Source: an uncultured Desulfobulbus sp. (GTDB lineage Bacteria > Desulfobacterota > Desulfobulbia > Desulfobulbales > Desulfobulbaceae). From it: a stretch of 64,000 nt of DNA. Below the pieces are notes generated by a model that worked only from the letters and a program-made list of their open reading frames with translations, was not told where the DNA came from and did not search any database. Of this stretch, positions 16,726 through 24,435 are shown one piece after another (the first letter of the stretch is position 1; every line of letters begins with the position of its first letter). The stretch is taken from positions 4,892,601-4,956,600 of the forward strand of contig NZ_OY762276.1 in NCBI RefSeq assembly GCF_963665445.1. Direction: 5' to 3'. Made by a program: the position numbers and the translations under genes.

Positions 16726-17155
16726 GTACGTACCTACAATCAGTTCCGCCGATGACGACGGCCTCGTTCTCCGACGGGTGATGGTCCTGGGCTGGTTGCT
16801 GCTGGTTGCCGTAACTGCTGGCAGCTGGTTGCTGTATGATTTGCAGTTCGCTCAATCGGCTTTTCTCGGCGGGATTCTCGTGAACGGCAGTTTTTGGCTG
16901 CTGAACAAAGATGCCCAGCGATTGATGCAGAAGGTTAGCCAGACAGAGGCCGGGATGATCGTGCATACGGAAAAAACGCGATTTTTTCTCCGTTCTTTTG
17001 TCAGGCTGGTTGTTCTTGGATTGTTGTTATTCGTGGTGGCGGTCAGGGTGCCGATCAATGTGATCGGGCTGACGCTGGGATTCACCACGGTTATGGTCAG
17101 TGTTGTCATCATCGGCTTGGGCATGAACAAGTGCTGGTTGCCGAGCAAAGCGTGA
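16718..17155 (+). CDS. atpI: ATP synthase subunit I-like protein
   Basis: A 145-residue protein with four hydrophobic segments (VLGWLLLVAVTAGSWLL; SAFLGGILVNGSFWLL; FVRLVVLGLLLFVVAV; LGFTTVMVSVVIIGL), typical of the ATP synthase I family that helps assemble the c-ring. It lies between atpZ and atpB, with its start inside the end of atpZ and its stop 14 bases before atpB. The sequence is poorly conserved across the family, so assignment rests partly on position. Confidence 0.75.
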   Translation: MNKYVPTISSADDDGLVLRRVMVLGWLLLVAVTAGSWLLYDLQFAQSAFLGGILVNGSFWLLNKDAQRLMQKVSQTEAGMIVHTEKTRFFLRSFVRLVVLGLLLFVVAVRVPINVIGLTLGFTTVMVSVVIIGLGMNKCWLPSKA

Positions 17156-17169
17156 GGAGAGAGTAGGTC

Positions 17170-17892
17170 ATGGAACATCCGATATTATTTATTTCTTTGG
17201 TTCTTCAGGCGTTAGGGCTGCCGGTTCCCCATACACCGGTTGGTCATACCCTCCTGGAAAAGATCTGCGAACCGTATATGACCTACACCTGGATGGTCAT
17301 GGCGTTTCTGATCATCGTCCCCAAGCTGACCATGGGTAAGTTGGAGATGGTTCCGGGAAGCGGCCAGAATTTTTGGGAAGTTGCCGTAGGTGGCGTTATG
17401 GACTTCTGCACCGAGAATCTTGGTGAGAAAGGTGCCAAAATGCTGTTCCCGATGATGGCGACCTTCTTTTTCTACATCGTCATCGCCAACATGATCGGAC
17501 TGATCCCCGGTTTTATGTCTCCGACTTCAAGCCTGAACATCACCCTGGCCATGACCATCATCGTCTGGCTGACCCATCACTTCCTCGGCTTCAAGTACCA
17601 TGGTATCAAGTACTACAAACATTTCATGGGCCCGAGCAAGGTGCTGGCACCGTTCATGTTCCTGCTTGAGATCATCAGTAACTTCGCCCGTTTGATTTCA
17701 CTCTCCATGCGTCTTTTCGGTAACATTCTTGCCAAAGAGGTTCTGCTTGGTGTTCTGTTCATGCTGGCCGGTGCCTTCTTTGCACCGCTGCCCATCCTCT
17801 GCCTGGGCGTGCTCGTCTCGCTTATCCAGGCAGTGGTATTCGTTCTGCTTTCCCTGCTCTACTGTGCGGGATCGATGGAACACGCCCATTAA
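17170..17892 (+). CDS. atpB: F0F1 ATP synthase subunit a
   Basis: Membrane subunit a (240 residues) forming the ion half-channels next to the c-ring. The essential arginine is in SLSMRLFGNILAKE (about residue 177), and the final helix carries SLIQAVVFVLLSLLY. Several further membrane helices are evident. A strong GAGGAGAG ribosome site precedes the ATG. It is followed by atpE after a 72-base gap containing GTACGGAGGAC. Genes for b, delta and F1 are not adjacent. Confidence 0.96.
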   Translation: MEHPILFISLVLQALGLPVPHTPVGHTLLEKICEPYMTYTWMVMAFLIIVPKLTMGKLEMVPGSGQNFWEVAVGGVMDFCTENLGEKGAKMLFPMMATFFFYIVIANMIGLIPGFMSPTSSLNITLAMTIIVWLTHHFLGFKYHGIKYYKHFMGPSKVLAPFMFLLEIISNFARLISLSMRLFGNILAKEVLLGVLFMLAGAFFAPLPILCLGVLVSLIQAVVFVLLSLLYCAGSMEHAH

Positions 17893-17964
17893 TTCGTTTT
17901 TACAAGTTCCGTTCCAACGGAGAAGAAGGCCAACTATATAACTTTTAGTACGGAGGACACAAAA

Positions 17965-18225
17965 ATGAATACAATTACTCTTGGTCTGATTTGTATCGGA
18001 GCAGCTCTTTCCATCGGTCTGGCCGGTTTTGGCGCAGGTATCGGTATGGGTAACGGTCTGCGCGGCGCTTGCGACGGCGTTGCTCGTAACCCGGAGGCAA
18101 AGGGTGCCATCACCACCACCATGATCCTTGGTATGGCTCTTTGTGAGTCCATCGCCATTTACGGTCTGGTTATCGCCTTTATTCTGCTCTACGCCAACCC
18201 CTTCAAGGCTGCGCTTGGGCTGTAA
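17965..18225 (+). CDS. atpE: F0F1 ATP synthase subunit c
   Basis: An 86-residue hairpin subunit. Helix 1 is rich in glycine (GFGAGIGMGNG), the loop is ARNPEAKG, and helix 2 holds the ion-carrying glutamate in ALCESIAIYG. It resembles c subunits of Ilyobacter type (shared LLYANPF end). However, the glutamine of the Na+ site is methionine here and the residue two after the Glu is isoleucine, so proton coupling is the likelier reading. A ribosome site GGAGG is 9 bases upstream. A strong terminator follows, ending the F0 operon. Confidence 0.96.
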   Translation: MNTITLGLICIGAALSIGLAGFGAGIGMGNGLRGACDGVARNPEAKGAITTTMILGMALCESIAIYGLVIAFILLYANPFKAALGL

Positions 18226-18255
18226 TAAGCTGCTCTAGGGAGAACATCCCTTACA

Positions 18256-18291
18256 AAGGGGCTGCGGTGCTTGCCGTAGCCCCTTTTTTTA
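18256..18291 (+). terminator. Intrinsic terminator after atpE
   Basis: AAGGGGCTGCGG pairs with CCGTAGCCCCTT with one mismatch and an 8-base loop, then seven T residues. It marks the end of the atpZ-I-B-E operon. Confidence 0.88.
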
Positions 18292-18304
18292 TTGGTGCCT
18301 GTCC

Positions 18305-19015
18305 ATGGGTGATGCCCTCATAACGCCGCGTCGGGAAAGCAAAGAACCGCAGTTGCCGGAGTGTGGGATCTTTGCCCTCAACCCATCCGATGCCTCCACC
18401 ATGATTTCCCTGGCCAAGGAGCAGCAACTCCGGCGCCAGTTCTTGTTTAACTCCCAACTCTTTTTCAATGAACGGTTTTTTCTTGCAGGACCAGCGGTCG
18501 GTGCGCCGATGGCGGCAATCTGCCTGGAAAAACTCATTGCCCTCGGAGCCCGCCGGATTGTAGTGTATGGCTGGTGCGGCTCGATCCATTCAGGCCTCCA
18601 TATCGGCGACCTGTTCATGCCCACCTCCGGTTTGAGCGAAGAGGGCACCAGTGCCCATTATGGCGGCCCCAGGCCGTGGAATCTGGATTTTACCAACCAC
18701 GTTGCAGCCCTTGCACAACAAAGCGGCCTGCCCCCCAAATCAGGCCCTATTTGGACCACTGACGCCTTATACCGGGAAACCCGATACAAGGTGGAGCGTT
18801 ATGGGCAGGAAGGCATCTTGGCCGTCGATATGGAATATACGGCGCTGCATGCTGTCGCTGCCTTTCGCCAGGCCCAGCTTGCCGGCGTGATGCTTGTTTC
18901 CGATGAGCTGTTTGCAGGCAGATGGCGGCCTGGGTTTGGCCAGAAAACATTTCGATCCCGTTCACGGCAGACCTTGGGTCTGCTTGTTTCCCTGATCAAT
19001 AAGGCGATGTTCTGA
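18305..19015 (+). CDS. Nucleoside phosphorylase family protein
   Basis: A 236-residue member of the PNP/UDP phosphorylase superfamily. It shows GPAVGAPMAAICLEKL, the strand plus glycine turn VVYGWCGSIHSG, and the late VDMEYTALHAVAAF segment equivalent to the ME motif that binds the ribose. The nucleobase specificity cannot be read; purine, uridine and MTA/futalosine-type enzymes share these features. It overlaps rimO by one base (TGATG), so it is translationally coupled. It starts 14 bases after the atpE terminator. Confidence 0.8.
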   Translation: MGDALITPRRESKEPQLPECGIFALNPSDASTMISLAKEQQLRRQFLFNSQLFFNERFFLAGPAVGAPMAAICLEKLIALGARRIVVYGWCGSIHSGLHIGDLFMPTSGLSEEGTSAHYGGPRPWNLDFTNHVAALAQQSGLPPKSGPIWTTDALYRETRYKVERYGQEGILAVDMEYTALHAVAAFRQAQLAGVMLVSDELFAGRWRPGFGQKTFRSRSRQTLGLLVSLINKAMF

Positions 19016-20361
19016 TGAAAAAATTATTTATGGTCAGCCTCGGCTGTCCGAAGAACCTGGTCGATAGCGAAGTGATGCTGCATGCGCTTGAGCTTGCCGG
19101 ATATGGCCTCACCGATTCCCCGGAGACGGCGCAGGCTATCCTGGTGAATACCTGCGGGTTCATTCAGCCGGCAGTGGAGGAGGCCATCGATACAATCCTT
19201 GAACTCGCGGCCTACAAGGAGGACAATCCAGAGCTGGTGCTGGTGGTGACCGGTTGTATGGTGCAGCGCTATGGCGAGGCCTTGTTGGAAGAACTTCCTG
19301 AGGTCGACCTTTTTCTAGGTTTGGACGAAGTGCCCAATATTGGGGGTATCCTCGCGAAGTACGATGGAAATCCTTGTCTGGTGGCGCAACCGGGATCAGC
19401 TCGTTTTCTCATGGACAGCGGCCACACACGGCGGTTGACCACGCCGCCCTTTCGTTCTTACCTGAAAATTACCGAGGGGTGTGACAACCGCTGCAGCTAC
19501 TGTATGATTCCCTCGATTCGGGGGAGTCTGCGCAGCCGCAAGAGTGGTGATATAGTGCAGGAGGCCTTGGCCCTCCAGGCCGTCGGTGTGCAGGAGCTTT
19601 GCCTCATTGCCCAGGACCTGACCGCCTACGGCGACGATCTTGCCGATCAATCCAACCTGGTCCGGCTGCTTGAAGGACTGCTGGAGCAGACCGATATCCC
19701 CTGGTTTCGACTGCTCTACGCCTATCCCTCCGGCATTACCGATGAATTGCTGCAGCTGATGGCCGACAATCCCCGGATCGTCCCCTATCTGGACATCCCC
19801 TTTCAGCACGTCAGCGACCCGGTACTCAAGCGGATGAACCGCCACTACGGCTATGCACTCCTCGACGGCCTGATCAGCCGTATCCGTCAAGCCCTTCCCG
19901 AATGCGCAGTGCGGACCACCCTTATGGTCGGATTTCCCGGAGAAACCGTCGGTGACGTGGCCTTGATGGTTGCCGCCCTTGAACGGTGGCAACTCGATCA
20001 TGTCGGGGTTTTTCAATACCAGGACGAAGACGGCAGTGCAGCCGCTCTGTTTCCGGACAAGGTCGACGACGAGGAAAAAGCAGTCCGATACCAACAGGTG
20101 ATGACTGCCCAGGCGGAGAGAAGCAAACAGCGGTTGCAGCGTTTTGTCGGCAGGATCGAGCCTGTGTTGGTGGAAGGGGTGAGTGAGGAGAGTGACCTGC
20201 TCCTCGAAGGGAGAACCCGTTTTCAGGCGCCGGAAATAGACGGCTGCGTCTATATCACATCAGGACACGTCAACCCCGGTGATATTGTAGCGGTACACAT
20301 CACCGAGGCGCATATTTACGATCTCGTTGGCGAGGTCGTCGAACAGGAGGGGCTTTACTGA
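19015..20361 (+). CDS. rimO: Ribosomal protein S12 methylthiotransferase RimO
   Basis: A radical-SAM methylthiotransferase (448 residues) that methylthiolates the conserved aspartate of ribosomal protein S12. The N-terminal UPF0004 domain has GCPKNLVDSE and two further cysteines (NTCGF, TGCMVQRYGE) for the auxiliary cluster. The radical-SAM cluster is CDNRCSYCMIP, and a C-terminal TRAM domain ends the protein. CPKNLVDSE and CMIPSIRG distinguish RimO from MiaB. Its stop overlaps the 3' end of the convergent IHF/HU gene by 7 bases. Confidence 0.96.
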   Translation: MKKLFMVSLGCPKNLVDSEVMLHALELAGYGLTDSPETAQAILVNTCGFIQPAVEEAIDTILELAAYKEDNPELVLVVTGCMVQRYGEALLEELPEVDLFLGLDEVPNIGGILAKYDGNPCLVAQPGSARFLMDSGHTRRLTTPPFRSYLKITEGCDNRCSYCMIPSIRGSLRSRKSGDIVQEALALQAVGVQELCLIAQDLTAYGDDLADQSNLVRLLEGLLEQTDIPWFRLLYAYPSGITDELLQLMADNPRIVPYLDIPFQHVSDPVLKRMNRHYGYALLDGLISRIRQALPECAVRTTLMVGFPGETVGDVALMVAALERWQLDHVGVFQYQDEDGSAAALFPDKVDDEEKAVRYQQVMTAQAERSKQRLQRFVGRIEPVLVEGVSEESDLLLEGRTRFQAPEIDGCVYITSGHVNPGDIVAVHITEAHIYDLVGEVVEQEGLY

Positions 20362-20642
20362 CCGCTGTTTTTGTTGACCTGTTCTCGAAGATCCTTGCCC
20401 ACCTTGAAGAAGGGCAGCTTTTTCGGCCTGACCTGGATTTTTTCGCCGGTTTTGGGATTGCGGCCAGTGTAGGAGGTGTACTCCTTGACGACAAAGCTGC
20501 CAAATCCGCGAATTTCTATCGATTCCCCTCTCGCAAGAGCATCGCTCATGGTCTCGATAATGGTGTTGGTTATCGAGGCGGCCTCGCGAATTGGAATGTT
20601 CATCGCTTCGGCCAGGGCTTCAATCAATTCGGATTTGTTCAT
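20355..20642 (-). CDS. IHF/HU-family DNA-bending protein (IHF-like)
   Basis: A 95-residue histone-like protein. It starts MNKSELIEALA, has the G-F-G-S-F turn (IRGFGSFVVKEY), the DNA-intercalating beta arm with RNPKTGEK and the final helix ending DLREQVN. The arm with the proline of N-P-K-T-G is typical of both HU and IHF. The RPKKLPFFKVGK end favours IHF subunit beta. ATG 20642 was chosen, with GGAGAG upstream. It is a single gene, so it may act as a homodimer or pair with a subunit encoded elsewhere. Confidence 0.9.
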   Translation of the reverse strand: MNKSELIEALAEAMNIPIREAASITNTIIETMSDALARGESIEIRGFGSFVVKEYTSYTGRNPKTGEKIQVRPKKLPFFKVGKDLREQVNKNSGQ

Positions 20643-20761
20643 ACCTGTCTCTCCCCGCAAGCTCCTCTAAGAATTTACTGAAATGGATTCGATTCCTCGG
20701 CTGAAAGATGGCACGAACGCACCATCGTTAAAAAGAACTGCTTTCAGGAGGTTGATGAAAT

Positions 20762-21505
20762 TTAAGCAAGTATGTTTTTGATTGTAAAGGGGATTTTATT
20801 TGAAAAAACCTTTTTTAGATCGTTTACGCCAAGAACTCTGTATTTTCCGCTAGCCAGTGTGCCCAAACGGAGTTGACCGTAGGCGGTTCTTTTGAGATGC
20901 ATCACCCTATGGTTGATAGCCTGAAACATTTTACGGACTTGTCGTTTTTTCCCCTCGTGGATGATCACTTCCACCAGACTTTGATGCGTGCTTCGTTTGA
21001 GCACGTGTACCTGGGCCGGTTGGGTGGTGATGCCCTCTATCTCGATGCCCTGCTCCAGACGTTCGAGTTGCTGGGCTGAAGGAAATCCCGCCACCCAGGC
21101 CTCATAGGTTTTTTTGACCTCGTAGCGTGGATGGAGAATCGCGTTGCCCAATTCCCCGTCGTTGGTCATCAGCAGGGCCCCTTCGGTGTCCAGATCCAGA
21201 CGTCCGACCGGGAAAAGGCGCTCGGAAAAATCCCGGAGCAGATCCGAGACGATGGGCCGCCCCTGGGGATCGGCCATGGTGGTGACGTAACCGGCGGGCT
21301 TGTTGAGCAGCACATAGATCTTCTTCTCGAATTGGAGCCGTTTCCCATCGAAGCTGATTTCGTCGGTCACTGGATCTGCTTTGAAGCCAAGCTCGGTGAT
21401 TATCGCGCCATTGACCCGTATTCGTCCCTCCTGAATGAGTTGCTCCGCGCCACGGCGCGAGGCGATACCAGATTTGGCCAACAATTTCTGCAGACGCTCT
21501 TCCAT
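20762..21505 (-). CDS. rluB: 23S rRNA pseudouridine synthase, RluB/RsuA family
   Basis: A 247-residue pseudouridine synthase with an N-terminal S4 RNA-binding domain (RLQKLLAKSGIASRRGAEQLI) and the catalytic GRLDLDTEGALLMTNDGEL containing the nucleophilic aspartate. The pattern LNKPAGYVTTMADPQGRP places it in the RluB/RluE/RluF/RsuA group. RluB, modifying U2605 of 23S rRNA, is the most widespread and is assumed here. It is the last gene of the cbpA-to-rluB run, 29 bases after ubiD. Confidence 0.9.
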   Translation of the reverse strand: MEERLQKLLAKSGIASRRGAEQLIQEGRIRVNGAIITELGFKADPVTDEISFDGKRLQFEKKIYVLLNKPAGYVTTMADPQGRPIVSDLLRDFSERLFPVGRLDLDTEGALLMTNDGELGNAILHPRYEVKKTYEAWVAGFPSAQQLERLEQGIEIEGITTQPAQVHVLKRSTHQSLVEVIIHEGKKRQVRKMFQAINHRVMHLKRTAYGQLRLGTLASGKYRVLGVNDLKKVFSNKIPFTIKNILA

Positions 21506-21534
21506 AGGCTTATGTCAATGAAACTCGCCGAATC

Positions 21535-23304
21535 TCAGCGGTACTGCGGTGGCAGTAGGGTTGCTATCTTGTCGTCCACCAGCCGTTTGGTCGCCGGGTC
21601 GACCTCCAGCACGTCCGTATACCAGGGCTTCATCCGGCAGTCAAAGACGATGGGGGGCTGCAGCCCCACATGGAAGCGTTGCACGGTCTGTGCGCGCCCG
21701 TGGATATCGTTGGCCGGCTCGAAGCGGGTGAAAAAGGTCCAGAGAAATTCCTGCAGGGAGCAGGTTGCCGCATCGGTTGCATCCACCAGGAGGATAACCG
21801 GCCACTCGCCAACGCCATCAAAGCCGGCCAGTTCATGAGCCAGGTCCGGGGATGCGTCATAGGGCGTTCCCTGAACGACCAAGGTGCCCGGCAGATAGGG
21901 ATGGGGCCTGCTGCACCCCTCGGGCAGGGACCCGTGAAAGGTGTGCGGCAGTTCACGGACCTTCTCGCCCAGACCGAGCATCATGGCTTTGGAGCCCTTG
22001 TTGACCGAGGGACCGGTGTAATCCAGGGTGTCCTGGGAGACGTTGGCAAAGACAAAGAGGTCGCGGTCCCACTGGATACGTTCAAGGATATGTTGCCAGA
22101 GGCGGGGAAAATCGGCGACATCCAGTGCTCCGTCAGTGACCAGTAAAAATTTGGTCAACGAGAGTTGCCCCTCACCCAACACCCGAAGACCCGCGGCAAA
22201 GGCTTCGCGCGGATACCTGTCCGCGACCCGGGCTGCGGCCAGGCAGTGAAATCCTGTTTCGCCAAAGGTTTTCAGTTGAAGCACGCCCTTCATCACCAGC
22301 GGGAAGAGGGGAGAGAGGAGTTCCTGGAGGAAATCGCCGATAAAAAAATCCTCCTGCTTGGGGCGCCCCACCACAGTGGCCGGGTAGATCGCATCCCGGC
22401 GGTGATAGACATGGGTCGTCTGGAAAAGCGGGTAGTCATGCTGGAGGGAGTTGTAGCCGTAGTGATCGCCAAAAGGCCCTTCAGGTCTTCGAATATGCGG
22501 TGGAACCATGCCTTTGACGGCAAATTCAGCTTCGGCGACCAGGCGGTGGCCCCCGTAGGGGTCATCGACCATGGCCAGCTTTTCTCCTTGAAGAAGCGAG
22601 GCAAGGATCAGTTCCGGGATATTCTCGGGCAAGGGGGCGATGGCGGAGAGCATCAAAGCCGGGGGGCCGCCGATATACAGGGTCAGCGGCAAGGGCATAT
22701 TGCGTTGTTCCGCGGCATGATAGTGAAATCCGCCTCCCTTGTGAATTTGCCAGTGAATACCGGTGGTGGTGTCATCAAAGCGCTGAATGCGGTACATGCC
22801 GAGATTGTGGCCCTGCCCTTCAGGGTGTTCGGTGTAGACCAGCGGCAGGGTGACGAAAGCGCCACCATCCGAATGCCAGGAGGTGAGCATGGGCAACTCG
22901 GTGAGGCGTGCAGGTCGCTGGCAGCACTCGAGAATCGGCGCGGTTTTGACGGGCTTTAACCCTACCTTGAGCCCCTGAGACAGGAGATTGCGTGAACCCC
23001 AGAGGGTGGACAGGGTCGGAGGCATGGCATGCTCGACAAGATCGACCAGGCCCTGGACGAAATTGATCGGCCGTCTGCCAAAGGCCAGCTCCAACCGCAA
23101 CGGGGTGCCGAAGAGGTTGGTGACCACGGGAAATTGCGAGTTTTTCACCTTGGTGAACAGCAGGGCTGGGCCCCCCTGAGCAATGACCCGTCGGTGAATT
23201 TCAGCGATCTCCAGGTGGGGATCAACCGGAGTGTCGATGGTCAGCAACTGGTTGTTTTTCCGTAAGAGATCAAGAAAACTGCGCAAGTTGACAAGCGGTG
23301 GCAT
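21535..23304 (-). CDS. ubiD: UbiD-family decarboxylase (possible MqnL)
   Basis: A 589-residue prenylated-FMN-dependent decarboxylase of the UbiD family. The signature EGPFGDHYGYNS and the surrounding VPPHIRRPEGPFGD region hold the catalytic acidic residues. The length is longer than E. coli UbiD but common in anaerobes. Because mqnB and mqnD of the futalosine pathway lie elsewhere in this window, it is a reasonable candidate for the 1,4-dihydroxy-6-naphthoate decarboxylase step (MqnL). That assignment is inference; no UbiX-type gene is adjacent. Confidence 0.88.
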   Translation of the reverse strand: MPPLVNLRSFLDLLRKNNQLLTIDTPVDPHLEIAEIHRRVIAQGGPALLFTKVKNSQFPVVTNLFGTPLRLELAFGRRPINFVQGLVDLVEHAMPPTLSTLWGSRNLLSQGLKVGLKPVKTAPILECCQRPARLTELPMLTSWHSDGGAFVTLPLVYTEHPEGQGHNLGMYRIQRFDDTTTGIHWQIHKGGGFHYHAAEQRNMPLPLTLYIGGPPALMLSAIAPLPENIPELILASLLQGEKLAMVDDPYGGHRLVAEAEFAVKGMVPPHIRRPEGPFGDHYGYNSLQHDYPLFQTTHVYHRRDAIYPATVVGRPKQEDFFIGDFLQELLSPLFPLVMKGVLQLKTFGETGFHCLAAARVADRYPREAFAAGLRVLGEGQLSLTKFLLVTDGALDVADFPRLWQHILERIQWDRDLFVFANVSQDTLDYTGPSVNKGSKAMMLGLGEKVRELPHTFHGSLPEGCSRPHPYLPGTLVVQGTPYDASPDLAHELAGFDGVGEWPVILLVDATDAATCSLQEFLWTFFTRFEPANDIHGRAQTVQRFHVGLQPPIVFDCRMKPWYTDVLEVDPATKRLVDDKIATLLPPQYR

Positions 23305-23339
23305 GGGGCTTCCTATCTGAAGACTATCCGCAGCGCGGA

Positions 23340-23555
23340 TTAATGATGGTGATGTTCTTCGTGCAAAAACAGGCGGTGGTACTCGTCACCGCTGAGGTTG
23401 TTTTTCATGATGGCACCGAGAAGATCGACAACCTGGTGAATCTCCTCTTCGCTCATCCGCGGGACAAGGACCTTGGTGAGGCGTTCGTCGGTGAAATGTT
23501 GCAGGAATTCGACGAGCGAGCGCTCGTCGGTTTCACGATCGAGTCCAAAAAACAT
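23340..23555 (-). CDS. Small conserved-type protein with natural His-rich tail
   Basis: A 71-residue acidic helical protein that ends in HEEHHHH. It lies between yjbQ (27 bases upstream) and ubiD (35 bases downstream) on the same strand, so it is probably cotranscribed. No family was recognised. The body (EEEIHQVVDLLGAIMKNN) looks like a compact helical bundle. The histidine end could bind metal, for example nickel or zinc, but nothing else supports that. Confidence 0.65.
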   Translation of the reverse strand: MFFGLDRETDERSLVEFLQHFTDERLTKVLVPRMSEEEIHQVVDLLGAIMKNNLSGDEYHRLFLHEEHHHH

Positions 23556-23582
23556 AATGATTTCCTAACTGATAAGGGGAGG

Positions 23583-23984
23583 TTAACCGGCAAGTATCTT
23601 CCACCAAACCTTGCGGGTTCGGGGACCGTCGAATTCGCCGAAGAAAATGCGTTGCCAGGTGCCTAACCGCAGACGGCCCTGATGAATGAACAGGGTCACC
23701 GAGGAGCCCACCAGCGCGGTCATCATATGCGCCGGTGAGTTGCCCTCTGCGTGTTGATAGGGATAATTGGCGGGGACGATCTGGGTGAGCGCTCCGAGCA
23801 GATCCCGCTGCACATCCGGGTCGGCCCCTTCGTTGATAAGCAGGCCAGCGGTGGTATGAGGATTGTAGACGTACAAAACGCCTTCGTCGATACCTTGTTC
23901 CGCCACAATTTGTTGCAGCGTATCCGTGATATCTCTCATTTCCAGGCGTACACGGCTGGAAAGGGTGAACTCACCTCGGGACAT
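23583..23984 (-). CDS. YjbQ/UPF0047 family protein
   Basis: A 133-residue member of the secondary thiamine-phosphate synthase (YjbQ) family. Conserved elements are NPHTTAGLLINEGADPDV, YQHAEGNSPAHMMTALVG and LGTWQRIFFGEFDGPR. These carry the histidine/glutamate pocket typical of the family. Some members show weak thiamine phosphate synthase activity, but their true role is unsettled. ATG 23984 is 10 bases after the preceding lipoprotein gene, and 26 codons of open frame upstream of it are ignored. Confidence 0.9.
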   Translation of the reverse strand: MSRGEFTLSSRVRLEMRDITDTLQQIVAEQGIDEGVLYVYNPHTTAGLLINEGADPDVQRDLLGALTQIVPANYPYQHAEGNSPAHMMTALVGSSVTLFIHQGRLRLGTWQRIFFGEFDGPRTRKVWWKILAG

Positions 23985-23994
23985 GATCTTACCG

Positions 23995-24435
23995 TTACTG
24001 AAGCTGCCAGGAACCGTACTCGTCACGACAGGCCGTGCTGTAGGTCCGCTGAGGCTTGCCATCGATCACCGCGTCGATTTCAGCGCGGCGGCAATACCGG
24101 TTCGTATTCGGATTCTGGTAGGCCGGCTGCGGGGTAACCGAGTACTGGTTGCCGGTATCCGGATTTACCCAGGTAGAATGCTGGTAGGAAACCCCCCGTT
24201 CATAGCTGTGATTGAGCTGTTCACGGTCGTACTTGTCCATCTCGTTGCCGACAATGTAGCCCAGCATGCTGCCGACAGCGGCACCAATGAGGGTTGCGCC
24301 GGTATTGTGGCCGATAGCCTGACCGATGAGTGCGCCTGCGGCAGCGCCGCCGACAGCACCGGTTTGTCCTTTGGTGGCACAGGAGGAAAGGGAAACGAGC
24401 AGAACAAGTGCGATACCGATACTCAGAGACTTCAT
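23995..24435 (-). CDS. Glycine-zipper outer-membrane lipoprotein
   Basis: A 146-residue lipoprotein. The signal peptide ends in SLSSC (cysteine about residue 19), followed by a glycine-zipper stretch (AVGGAAAGALIGQAIGHN then ATLIGAAVGSMLGYIVGNE) as in the 17-kDa antigen/SlyB-type proteins. The C-terminal half contains C-R-R-A and C-R-D-E, possibly a disulfide pair. It overlaps rmuC by an ATGA. A role in envelope integrity is inferred from family only. Confidence 0.82.
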   Translation of the reverse strand: MKSLSIGIALVLLVSLSSCATKGQTGAVGGAAAGALIGQAIGHNTGATLIGAAVGSMLGYIVGNEMDKYDREQLNHSYERGVSYQHSTWVNPDTGNQYSVTPQPAYQNPNTNRYCRRAEIDAVIDGKPQRTYSTACRDEYGSWQLQ

